DNA from: Liolophura sinensis
Lineage: Eukaryota; Mollusca; Polyplacophora; Chitonida; Chitonidae
Reading direction: 5' to 3'
DNA: 64,000 nt
Assembly: GCF_032854445.1 (NCBI RefSeq)
Contig: NC_088297.1
Coordinates: 2,853,991 to 2,917,990 of the forward strand
Shown here: positions 60,101 to 64,000 of the stretch, one piece after another
How positions within the stretch are numbered: position 1 is the stretch's first letter
How the letters are laid out: the number at the start of each line of letters is the position of its first letter
Program-made: the position numbers and the translations under genes
The notes under the pieces: generated by a model
Told to the model about the DNA's origin: nothing
Seen by the model: the letters and a program-made list of their open reading frames with translations, nothing else
Databases searched by the model: none

Positions 60101-63100
60101 AAAAGACTGACGTAGGTCAATGTTATAATGCTCCTGTGTTTGTGAAACTGACGTCCGATGTAAAGGTCAAAAATTCCAGAGCGTGCCGATAATTTATTTA
60201 CTTGATTGGTGTTTTACGCCGTATTCGCGAATATTTTACTTGTACGATGACGGTCAGTACAATTGTGAAAGAAAACTTGGCAGAGCCCGGGGGAGTAGGG
60301 GGGAGGGTGGAACGACGACTATCCGCAGGGTGTTGCAGACCTCCTCACGTATGAGCCGAGGAGAAGCCACGTGAGTTTTATTTGAACTGGAACTCAGAAG
60401 TATCAGAAATTTTGTTATTTTATTTATTTATTTGACTGTTTAAAGCAATACTCTAGAATGCCGACAAACCATTGACTACATATAGTTTATGGCGAGTCCT
60501 AATCGAGAGTGAGGGAATTTGGATATTCGGCGTTTTTCAAGCCCAAACAGGGATAATGCAACCTCACTAAAGACCTTACCTCTATCCTGTTGAGGGCAAA
60601 GTATAGCTTTTGAACGGTACTGAAAAAATGCCGAAATGATTAAGTGTCACATACATCGCAGCAACGTGATATCGAGGGCATCTTTGAAATTATTGTTCGG
60701 TTTCATCCACAGCACAATTTCACATCGTCCAGGAGGATGTTTGATTCTGAAAAGTCGATGGTTTAACGGTCAAACAACCGACATCAATCTAAAAAACAAC
60801 TTATCATGTAGTCTTGGAGTTAAACTTGTAAAAAACCATTAAGAACAGTTGCCTGATACTGAAAGAAGAAACGACCATTATTAGTGGTGTCCTTTTTAAC
60901 TTGTCCGAGTGAGTCAAAGTAGGACTGAAGTTGAACTCCACCTTGCAAGACAACGAGTATGAAACTAGAATACCATGGAATATCAGTGCTTGTTTAGCAG
61001 CCTTGTCTACATTCTCGTTTGCCCCTACCGTGACATGAGCCGGAACCCAGACCAAACAAATCTCCGTTCGCTGTGAATATAATCAAGTGATAAGCGACAA
61101 TAACTCCAACACAACAAAGGAAACGGTTTGCGAACAAAAGTTCTCAATTGTCTGAAGAGCTGCTACTGAATCACCAAAAATTACTGTCCTCACCGGTCGA
61201 TATTCCTCTAGAAAACGTACAGTCTGTTTCTACCGAGAATGAAACTTCTCAAGGCATTGTCATATCACCTCTTTTATTCAATTTAATGATAAAAGGCTGA
61301 TATGGTACAGCCCAAAAATAAATGTGGTCTGTTTATAGACGACAAAGCAGTCTGGATATCGTTCAGATGTTTTGAACTGGAGCATAAATACACCCAGCAA
61401 AGTCTTAATTCATTGTTTAATTGGGGCTCGAAGAGGGGCTTTAAGTTGGGCAGATAAAACAGGTTTGCTTATGTTATCCATTCCAGACTAGATTACTGTT
61501 GTGAAGTGTACGATTCAGCTTGTATGGATGATTGCAGAAACCGACTGGACTACTTACAAAGACAAAACTCTCACACAAAACGTTAGCTTTTTCCACATTA
61601 GTGACAAACGTGTCGCCGTCTTTTATAAGTGTGGGAATTGAACTGCTGTAGTTGTTTCCTGGAACAACATTTACTTTACTCCATGCAGATTCAGAATTTA
61701 CAGTAGAGCAACACAAGCGCTAAAAAGGCTTCTGAGTTCTCTTAATTCTTTTTAGGGTTGAGCTTTTTCACCCTTATAGTTAACAATTTTAATACGTAGT
61801 AACGTACGGTTAGCTCTGGTTTTTTTTTTTTTCGGTCTTACCGTCTTTAATAGCCTCTTCACAGTCCTCAAATTTGTCCTTTATCGACGATATTTTAACG
61901 AGCACCTCTCCCACACCTCTTCGCCGTTCACGCTTTCAGTCTTAAACCGACGGCTGCCAATATGTACGCACAAATTCCTTACGCCATACGAATCGTAGAC
62001 ATCGCCCCGAGAACATACGGACAAACACGAGGACTGCTGACAAAAAAAAAAAAAAAAAAGCCTTGGCGGACAGAGACAGATTATTGAAGCGGAACAAATC
62101 ACCAACAACAGCTCCAAGAAAGATAAAGCAGAAAATGCTTGTGTTTGTCCAGATGTTCTCGGGGCGATGTCTACGAACTCTGCATCATGCCGTCGGGCCT
62201 ATCATAATATCTGCTGCAAGTTTTAGTCCAGTTCAAAATATATTATATTGTTCATGGACAAATACTGTTTGATTTCATTTTCATCGAATTCATCAGCCAA
62301 ACCATAAGTCACCCTTTTCACAACTGTTTTCGGAAAGCATTTGACGTCAATTCCCATAATGTTCGTACATGCGAGTATGGACTGGATATGTCTAGTATGA
62401 TTACGTTCAATATGCAAATTTCCAGCAAACAATCAATCGCTTGACAGATTTTATGGTGCCATTTTTAATAACCTGCTGCAGAGATTCGCCTAGCCTCAGT
62501 GGGTTTAGTTTGCCCAAACCCTGATAGTTGTTCCCTTGATAGCAGAAACAGATGAAGCACCAGACGGCTTTTCTTACGTATATCTGTCACATCCTTAGCT
62601 CATTGACTTAACTCGACGTTTACCCGATTGGAGAGTGCTTGGGCTGACATTCCATGTAAGATTCAAGATTAGCTGATTTCACAGAATCCTCGGACTTTTC
62701 CACTGTAAACAAGCAGTAAGAGTGGGACAGCTCACAGCAATTGGCATTAATAATTGGAGCCTATGTTAGTAGTACTGAAAGACTGTATATACAATCAAAA
62801 CAGCCTATCTCCTAAATATTAGCCTATGCCTACATAAGTGTATACAATCTAAAGAGAAAAAAAATAGAGCTAACCTACAAACTCTACACATTGGGGAAAA
62901 AACAAAAAAAAAAAACAAAAACATACACACACACAATATGTACAATTAAATATACAAAGCGACTCTTCAAATCATCATACACCAACAAAACACCAAAGCT
63001 CAAAAGCACTTCTTTACTCTACCACATACAAGTCGAACTCGCTCTCCTACTTGTGACATACTAGTATGTTATTCAAACCGGTAGAAGTCATATGGTTTCT

Positions 63101-63838
63101 TGAACTTAATGAACGACCACACAGAAAAGCATTGCCGACCTTTGATTGCTACTAAAGCCAAAATCTAGACAATTCCCTGTCCGAGAAGGGATTGATCTCA
63201 CCGTTTGTCGGAAGCAATCAGTGATGGATTTATTTAGTTCATTGGTGTTTTAAGCCATACTCAAGAATATTTCACTTGTACCACGGCGGCCAGCATTATG
63301 GTGGGAGTAAGCCGGGCAGAGCCTGGGGGGAAACCACGACCATCCGTAGGATGCTGGTAGACTTCCCCACTTACTCTAGCGATTGAAATAGGTTAATTTG
63401 TATACATGTGCACACGGGCCTAGTTGTATTTGCAGGGAGCCCTTCTTTTCCTTTGACTTCAGATATGACGTCATTAATTCGTGTGCTGCCCATCTGCTTT
63501 TTGACGCCGCCTCCTGTGTGCCTTGAAGCGATTAGCTCCATCTGACGTTAGAGAAAGGGAAAGAACTGCTGAAACACGCTTACGTTATAGTGACCTCGTG
63601 TTTGAAGCTACTGGAACTGAAGAACGGCTTCCAACAGTTCCGTCTGTTGAATGGGATGAGAAGATTTGTTATCATTCGTCTGTTTTGTATTGTTTCAGAC
63701 TTGCCTGGGTCCTTCCAGTCGGCATGTCACGGCATGCTGACAGGAACGGACTTCGTCTCTGCCGTCAGGCTGACAATCAGAGCTGGTGGGTGTACCTGCT
63801 CCAGAGCCTCCTTCATCGGCGCTTGCTTGGCCGCCCAG
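33079..63838 (+). CDS. selenoj: Selenoprotein J gene, J1-crystallin/ADP-ribosylglycohydrolase fold (span; 3' end outside window)
   Basis: Seven coding exons (33079-33142, 55339-55515, 56142-56240, 57745-57837, 58766-58922, 59918-60111, 63699-63838) join with matching phase at every junction (1,1,1,1,2,1) into 308 codons. Recognisable J1-crystallin motifs run in order: VADAAAQPLHW, FYCIPTG, CYGDQAQAILESLVE, HASIKHFLKNYE, KIAPVVALYAG, GLAAARLLEHYILHGPDP, RKNPQDLDKAV, LPGSFQ, AGGCTCSRASFIGACLAA. An in-frame TGA is codon 261, next to LPGSFQ, where relatives have Cys or Sec. The family shares the ADP-ribosylglycohydrolase fold, but the Asp-rich metal sites appear replaced (AGGC-C-S at the C-terminal site); its activity is unknown to me. 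SelJ is known from ray-finned fish and sea urchin, with Cys forms elsewhere. About 15-20 C-terminal residues and the SECIS element are missing because the window ends. Intron 1 is 22.2 kb and contains an antisense gene. Confidence 0.88.
33585..35368. repeat. 55 bp hairpin satellite in selenoprotein J intron 1
   Basis: About 32 units: gacgattggcctatacgctg, aagataggcctatgtacata, tagatgtgttaaatt. Each unit contains the inverted pair ggcctat / ataggcc around a 9-base loop, and the palindrome ataggcctat. It begins about 440 bp after exon 1. Confidence 0.95.
35570..36250. repeat. Loose tandem repeats
   Basis: A 33 bp duplication (tatttggatgaccat) at 35573-35633, then repeats of about 60-120 bp with gtgcacaaacattttgtgca, tttaggcgaccacatctgta, tatgtcgcccaaatgacaca at 35815-36250. 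The stretch 36260-37285 shows nothing recognisable. Confidence 0.8.
37288..37346 (-). mobile_element. SINE A tail next to minisatellite
   Basis: tttatttattttgattggtg...aatatttcacttatac; the SINE body is abruptly replaced by the 63 bp minisatellite. Confidence 0.65.
37360..39030. repeat. 63 bp minisatellite, about 26 copies
   Basis: Unit ccagaaattagtttttaaca, ctgggtgccacgtgaagcca, agtcttggagataggaatct. Because 63 is a multiple of three, both strands stay open for over 500 codons (plus unit QKLVFNTGCHVKPSLGDRNL). No start context, splice sites or domain support translation. Confidence 0.95.
39076..39359 (+). other. Possible plus-strand coding remnant, two exon-like blocks
   Basis: Block 39076-39166 reads PHSISMLVSGESASEPLDAG then NLRFAEPML plus one base before donor GTAAGT. 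Block 39262-39359, after acceptor tttattcacag, reads DADFDPSSSSEICVPMTTP and stops at TAA 39357. The phases agree (1/1). No family recognised; the Asp/Ser-rich text resembles linkers of transposon-derived proteins. It may instead be chance, since the minus strand of the first block is also open. Confidence 0.25.
39624..39670 (-). pseudogene. SET/recombinase locus terminal exon 13
   Basis: Acceptor tttgattatag; in phase 1 it encodes RQLPRTKREISSGL then TAA at 39624-39626. A short basic C-terminus. Chosen because it is the first acceptor downstream of exon 12 giving an in-phase stop; low support on its own. Confidence 0.4.
39943..39984 (-). pseudogene. SET/recombinase locus micro-exon 12
   Basis: 42 nt, phase 1 both ends, acceptor ttttttacag, donor AAAA|GTAAGA. 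Encodes DRENDTEEEIPRK, a diverged copy of exon 10. Confidence 0.5.
40606..40650 (-). pseudogene. SET/recombinase locus micro-exon 11
   Basis: 45 nt, phase 1 both ends, acceptor acttttaag, donor CATG|GTAATG. Encodes PAVIQDEEWNETSH, a diverged copy of exon 9. Confidence 0.5.
40970..41240. repeat. Dispersed repeat D
   Basis: gttgtaaaacaccatactca, ctgggataaaccgccgactt, attggtggaaaacaagtggt. Confidence 0.5.
41569..41616 (-). pseudogene. SET/recombinase locus micro-exon 10
   Basis: 48 nt, phase 1 both ends, acceptor tatttcacag, donor AGAA|GTAAGA. Encodes DTENDIEEERRQFVR. Similar to exon 12. Confidence 0.5.
42220..42484 (-). mobile_element. SINE A copy, full length, near micro-exon 9
   Basis: tatttatttgactggagttt through gaccatccgcaagttgcagg to caactgagcaatggaggcct. 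Confidence 0.8.
42542..42577 (-). pseudogene. SET/recombinase locus micro-exon 9
   Basis: 36 nt, phase 1 both ends, acceptor tttgtag, donor AATG|GTAAGT. Encodes PAIPDTAEDWN. Similar to exon 11. Confidence 0.5.
43072..43152 (-). pseudogene. SET/recombinase locus exon 8
   Basis: Acceptor tttctttgtag, donor TACA|GTAAGC; 81 nt, phase 1 both ends. Encodes ADIPMQEEFTKKSDFRK then NRRKKTGSY, a basic segment. Confidence 0.55.
43513..43872. repeat. 14/17 bp minisatellite
   Basis: Mixed units atactgatgtaaac and aatatactgatgtaaac, about 22-24 copies, between exons 7 and 8 of the SET/recombinase locus. All three minus frames are open in it, an effect of the repeat. Confidence 0.92.
44213..45876 (-). pseudogene. 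SET/recombinase locus exon 7, zinc fingers and tyrosine-recombinase-like domain
   Basis: Acceptor tttttgtgacag, donor CAGC|GTATCT. The start KENHKGHYSKPGRPCPFC and SRRH give a C2-H finger; CNGFYSTKYFSRHK and KCRGLC give a second. A long helical region follows. Near 44726-44758 NGRRGGEPRRLSL matches the first catalytic Arg box of tyrosine recombinases, YQSGKG the Lys hairpin, and near 44275-44320 THMGHSERINRDIYQ the GH-x-Y box. The second catalytic Arg (LRK in relatives) appears as MCH, that is Cys. Frameshifts lie near 45540, 45375 and 44573; the last is consistent with one lost base in a Pro codon before DTAPALRIL. Confidence 0.75.
46300..46625 (+). mobile_element. SINE B copy inside the SET/recombinase locus
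   Basis: ggtagatccaggatcaatcc, cttcctcgcttggcgttcag, atccgtcctgcaacaaggag, gttaaaccccaagcactcac. It lies in the intron between exons 6 and 7. Confidence 0.85.
46989..47232 (-). pseudogene. SET/recombinase locus exon 6, Ser/Thr-rich linker
   Basis: Acceptor acatagcctag, donor TCTG|GTATGC; one open frame of 81 codons beginning DICASWPDGDDTS and ending SSDNKS. It is Ser/Thr/Asp rich, like the disordered linker of such proteins. Phase 1 out matches exon 7, but phase 0 in clashes with exon 5, so either an indel or another exon intervenes. Confidence 0.5.
47330..47812. repeat. Dispersed repeat ending in a hairpin
   Basis: Repeated internal phrase acttcatgaatttcct (twice) and gttacaatga (three times), a gacagacagacatc stretch and a terminal 9 bp stem ccttagccc-gaagt-gggctaagg. 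Probably a non-autonomous retroelement in the intron between exons 5 and 6. Confidence 0.45.
48042..48114 (-). pseudogene. SET/recombinase locus exon 5, linker
   Basis: Acceptor cactttttcag, donor GATG|GTAAGA; phase 0 in (matches exon 4) and phase 1 out. Encodes KIPLPTVFKPPKIINFQSQN then ISSD. No domain; a linker following the SET domain. Confidence 0.6.
48420..48623 (-). pseudogene. SET/recombinase locus exon 4, SET-C with frameshift
   Basis: Acceptor tttaccaaacag, donor GAG|GTATGT. One frame reads IDATYTTGRLGHTVNDAASS then CNSKMKLI, matching the SET core (DAT-x-GRLGR-x-ND). A second frame then reads RLGYVSLLQDRFMLGEEILN and DYGVDDLW, matching the SET end GEExxYDYG with Tyr replaced by Asn. 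The switch of frame lies near 48520-48540. The exon must therefore be frameshifted. Confidence 0.7.
48640..49800. other. Intron with diverged internal duplicates
   Basis: gcagaaaa(a/g)g(c/g)ttaacct occurs at 48970 and 49020, and ttaagtggtga...aaatattgacacagaaa recurs at 48830 and 49145. No coding signal. Confidence 0.4.
49803..49943 (-). pseudogene. SET/recombinase locus exon 3, SET-N
   Basis: Acceptor agttttttgcag, donor AGTG|GTAAGT; 141 nt, phase 1 both ends. It encodes EFQKGEFLLKYAGENVSTRK, the N-terminal strand pair of SET domains (GEF-x-Y-GE). The residues usually found just before (GVFA-like) seem displaced, since the intron end itself would read EFFAEKEF. Confidence 0.65.
50413..50482. 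repeat. Perfect 23 bp inverted repeat
   Basis: ttgacagaggcattacttat-gga at 50413-50435 is the exact reverse complement of 50460-50482, with a 24-base loop. Outer arms aaggtagct (near 50304) and agctacctt (near 50487) extend the symmetry. Confidence 0.85.
50517..50732 (-). repeat. 35 bp tandem repeat carrying a 5' splice site
   Basis: Six copies of acatgcatgcacatgatcaa-tgacttacctttgtc. On the minus strand each copy ends ACAAAG|GTAAGT, a good donor, except the exon-proximal one, which is AAAG|ATAAGT. GT positions (minus) are at 50688-50689, 50653-50654, 50618-50619, 50582-50583 and 50547-50548. Confidence 0.88.
50725..50793 (-). pseudogene. SET/recombinase locus exon 2 with mutated donor
   Basis: Acceptor ccttttctag; 69 nt, phase 1 both ends, encodes VSDDETLANKDGMQLRYVND then YK. 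The expected donor reads AAAG|ATAAGT, lacking the GT, while five 35 bp copies just downstream keep AAAG|GTAAGT. Confidence 0.6.
51065..51256 (+). mobile_element. SINE A, headless
   Basis: catgtgagttcaagtccagc through gcaacctgcggatggccgtg to aaaacaccaatcaaaaaaaa. Confidence 0.85.
51857..51887 (-). pseudogene. SET/recombinase locus exon 1
   Basis: ATG followed by AACCATGTTGACCC; encodes MNHVDPRKAV plus one base, donor TTG|GTAAGT. VDPRxAV is the typical start of KMT5A-like SET proteins of this type. Phase 1 out matches exon 2. Confidence 0.6.
52543..52805. repeat. Diverged tandem duplication, two units of about 130 bp
   Basis: aagatcctatctcaactgat...ttggttgctatagaaaccag and aagttcctatctcaagaact...ttagttgccatagaaactag. 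No coding signal. The stretch 52810-54150 shows nothing further. Confidence 0.6.
54160..54469 (+). mobile_element. SINE B copy in selenoprotein J intron 1
   Basis: gctagatccagggtcaatcc, ttcgtttggcgttcagcatt, atccgccctgcaccaaggag, agcactcactcactcactg. Confidence 0.8.
54740..54965 (+). mobile_element. SINE A copy
   Basis: tttgttagcatgccagcgca through gcaaactgcggatggtcgtg; tail partly lost (gtgtcaagtcaaatagataa). Confidence 0.75.
55339..55515 (+). CDS. selenoj: Selenoprotein J exon 2
   Basis: Acceptor ttttcttcag at 55338, donor AAGG|GTAAAG at 55516. The 177 nt exon is phase 1 on both sides. It encodes QPLHWNYRKEKL, an acidic stretch EGKEEIEFWEP, then FYCIPTGRHSCYGDQ and AILESLVECK. The FxIPTG...CYGDQ block is the J1-crystallin version of the first ADP-ribosylglycohydrolase signature. 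Confidence 0.9.
55770..56082 (+). mobile_element. SINE C copy in selenoprotein J intron 2
   Basis: ctcgaagtcgggaaaccctg, gatcaaacccagttcgggcc, gcggcatggactcgccctgc, ending cgtcgtaaaaccccaaacat. It ends about 60 bp before exon 3. Confidence 0.65.
56142..56240 (+). CDS. selenoj: Selenoprotein J exon 3
   Basis: Acceptor tttacccgcag, donor GAGC|GTAAGA; 99 nt, phase 1 in and out. It encodes VNVEDLTKRHYKKFGPDSDY and a charged tail ending YMGEE. The DLT-R-YKKFGPDS-YD block is typical of J1-crystallins. A SINE-like copy ends just upstream at about 56082. Confidence 0.88.
56915..57150. repeat. Dispersed repeat D in selenoprotein J intron 3
   Basis: gattggtggaggaatctggg, ctcataatatcagtggtcta inverted later as ctctgatataataagtg, gaccgggtaaaccacgga. 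Confidence 0.35.
57745..57837 (+). CDS. selenoj: Selenoprotein J exon 4
   Basis: Acceptor tatttctgtag, donor ACAG|GTAAAG; 93 nt, phase 1 in and out. It encodes GKVQLPIPVPWRHASIKHFL then NYETKKEET. WRHASIKHFLxNYE is a conserved family block. An ATG at the exon start is in another frame and is not a start. Confidence 0.9.
57886..58164. mobile_element. MITE-like element in selenoprotein J intron 4
   Basis: aaaaaattaacctattaattttaac at left and ctttctgttaaattgaacag...ttttttgagtg at right are inverted ends of the same family; a short T-rich SINE-tail-like insert sits at about 58025-58060. Confidence 0.6.
58766..58922 (+). CDS. selenoj: Selenoprotein J exon 5
   Basis: Acceptor ctatgttatag, donor CAAG|GTAAGA; 157 nt, phase 1 in and phase 2 out. 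It encodes SETDSQVDCAAKIAPVVALY, then AGHPELLEKVEDVIRLTQ and ending in GLAAA. These helices are highly conserved in J1-crystallins and in ADP-ribosylglycohydrolases generally. Confidence 0.92.
59028..59165 (+). repeat. tRNA-like segment, possible SINE head
   Basis: Contains gaggtgcaggttcaaacccgg, a B-box-like sequence, but no good A box or cloverleaf. Probably a SINE relic rather than a tRNA gene. Confidence 0.3.
59319..59583 (+). mobile_element. SINE A copy, best preserved, in selenoprotein J intron 5
   Basis: Full tRNA-like head (ggggcctccgtggctcagtc, B box gagttcaagtccagc), body ccggccgtacgtgagaag, cctgcggatggtcgtgggtt, tail gcgtaaaacaccaatcaaaa. Useful as the reference copy for the family. 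Confidence 0.9.
59918..60111 (+). CDS. selenoj: Selenoprotein J exon 6, contains in-frame TGA (Sec)
   Basis: Acceptor gtctccgacag; 194 nt, phase 2 in and phase 1 out. It encodes LLEHYILHGPDPNALEAV, then GRKNPQDLDKAVAGYLRQVL and NAVAESFRKD, followed by TGA and one C, then donor GTAGGT. Reading through the TGA, the split codon C+AC gives His and runs straight into LPGSFQ in exon 7. A weaker alternative donor, CAG|GTTATC with the last exon base at 60033, would also be phase 1 and would avoid the TGA. It would delete 26 codons, including the TGA and a conserved helix, so I consider it unlikely. Confidence 0.88.
60108..60110 (+). other. selenoj: In-frame TGA, predicted selenocysteine codon (residue 261)
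   Basis: The TGA is in the exon 6 reading frame (63 codons after the split first codon) and is followed by C, a context that tolerates readthrough. Conserved coding sequence continues in exon 7 in the same phase. Relatives carry Cys or Sec immediately before the LPGSF motif. A TGC or TGT to TGA nonsense mutation in a dying gene is the alternative, but every other codon and splice site here is intact. Confidence 0.82.
60190..60400 (-). mobile_element. SINE A, diverged
   Basis: ttgattggtgttttacgccg, gcagagcccgggggag, gactatccgcagggtgttgc. A second short T-rich tail follows at 60415-60455. Confidence 0.7.
60850..61230 (-). mobile_element. LINE RNase H domain remnant
   Basis: Minus-strand reading VIFGDSVAALQTIENF then ICLVWVPAHVTVGANENVDK and AAKQAL are RNase H motifs (D-S, WVPAHxG-x-NE-x-D-AAK) of LINE retrotransposons; the Gly after VPAH is replaced by Thr. 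Broken by a stop. Confidence 0.6.
61225..61570 (+). mobile_element. LINE reverse transcriptase remnants, inverted relative to neighbours
   Basis: Plus-strand fragments in shifting frames: SQGIVISPLLFNLMI (RT motif QG-x-SP-LF), CGLFIDDKAVWIS (the F/Y-x-DD box with first Ala lost), then LDYCCEVYDSACMDDC near 61490-61530 (post-RT region). Stops and frameshifts show it is dead. It faces opposite to the flanking minus-strand LINE pieces. Confidence 0.5.
61590..61716 (-). mobile_element. LINE ORF2 linker fragment
   Basis: Minus-strand reading WSKVNVVPGNNYSSSIPTL then KDGDTFVTNVEKANVLCESF matches the segment between endonuclease and reverse transcriptase in non-LTR retrotransposons (IP-L-KDG-x-V-x-EKA-L-x-F). 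Degenerate fragment. Confidence 0.5.
61988..62182. repeat. Inverted repeat around an A-rich tract
   Basis: The segment near 61990-62030 (tagacatcgccccgagaaca) recurs inverted near 62139-62182 (tgttctcggggcgatgtcta), flanking an 18-A tract at 62041. It could fold back on itself; probably two copies of a LINE end inserted head to head. Confidence 0.6.
62230..62432 (-). mobile_element. LINE ORF1 (gag-like) fragment
   Basis: Minus-strand open stretch with GIDVKCFPKTVVKRVTYGL and DEFDENEIKQYL resembles the RNA-binding region of Jockey/RTE-like LINE ORF1 proteins (pattern GV-x-D-x-DE-E-I). It is the upstream part of a broken LINE that continues at 61720 to 60850 on the same strand. Confidence 0.4.
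63222..63378 (-). mobile_element. SINE A, headless
   Basis: tttagttcattggtgtttta through ggcggccagcattatggtgg to cgaccatccgtaggatgctg. Confidence 0.75.
63699..63838 (+). CDS. selenoj: Selenoprotein J exon 7 (penultimate or near-last coding exon)
   Basis: Acceptor gtattgtttcag, donor CCAG|GTACGT; 140 nt, phase 1 in and phase 0 out. It encodes LPGSFQSACHGMLTGTDFVS, AVRLTIRAGGCTCSRA and FIGACLAAQ. This is the C-terminal signature; AGGCTCSR replaces the GGDTDT metal site of active ADP-ribosylglycohydrolases. The presence of a donor means at least one more exon lies beyond base 64000. Confidence 0.9.
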
Positions 63839-63941
63839 GTACGTCGTGTCAGCGTCAAACTGTTGGCAAGTTCAGACCGTTCAGATAACGTGTGACAGAA
63901 CAATCTCACATTGTTCAGACTTTTGTTCTCTGTTTATCTGT

Positions 63942-64000
63942 TCGGTAGATCCAGGGTCAATCCTGGGTGAAGACTTAAAAATAGGAAGTAGTAACTTCCT
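63942..64000 (+). mobile_element. SINE B head, cut by window end
   Basis: cggtagatccagggtcaatcctgggt is replaced here in part by a shortened spacer, then aggaagtagtaacttcct. Only the head is present. Confidence 0.6.

Overview
The window is animal nuclear DNA, most likely from a mollusc. Introns are GT-AG, coding exons are short and sparse, and over half the sequence is SINEs, tandem repeats and small transposons. The commonest repeat is a tRNA-headed SINE whose tail reads gtaaaacaccaatcaaataaata, a type I associate with molluscan genomes. Species cannot be told. No bacterial genes, rRNA, functional tRNA or CRISPR array were seen.

Three genes could be built exon by exon from splice sites, reading phase and protein features. 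(1) A minus-strand gene (27744 to 9254, four phase-0 exons, 513 residues) encodes a secreted-then-anchored single-pass receptor: signal peptide, short Cys-rich ectodomain, one membrane helix and a long Tyr-rich tail. Its first intron (15.3 kb) holds two related satellite arrays. (2) A plus-strand gene (33079 to beyond 63838, at least seven exons) encodes a J1-crystallin/ADP-ribosylglycohydrolase-fold protein. Its sixth exon carries an in-frame TGA at 60108-60110 just before the conserved LPGSF motif, which identifies it as selenoprotein J with selenocysteine near residue 261. The last coding exon and the SECIS element should lie beyond the window. (3) Antisense inside the 22 kb first intron of selenoprotein J is a 13-exon minus-strand gene (51887 to 39624) joining a SET methyltransferase-like domain, Cys/His zinc fingers and a tyrosine-recombinase-like domain, followed by a run of tiny phase-1 exons. 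Several frameshifts and a damaged splice donor suggest it is decaying.

Layout: 1-9 kb SINEs, MITE-like elements and simple repeats; 9.2-12.4 kb three receptor exons; 12.4-27.6 kb receptor intron 1 with satellites at 14.6-19.1 kb; 27.7 kb receptor first exon; 28-33 kb mostly featureless with scattered repeats; 33.1 kb selenoprotein J exon 1; 33.6-39 kb three tandem arrays; 39.6-51.9 kb the SET/recombinase locus; 52-55.3 kb repeats; 55.3-63.8 kb selenoprotein J exons 2-7, with a broken LINE retrotransposon at 60.8-62.4 kb in the last visible intron.
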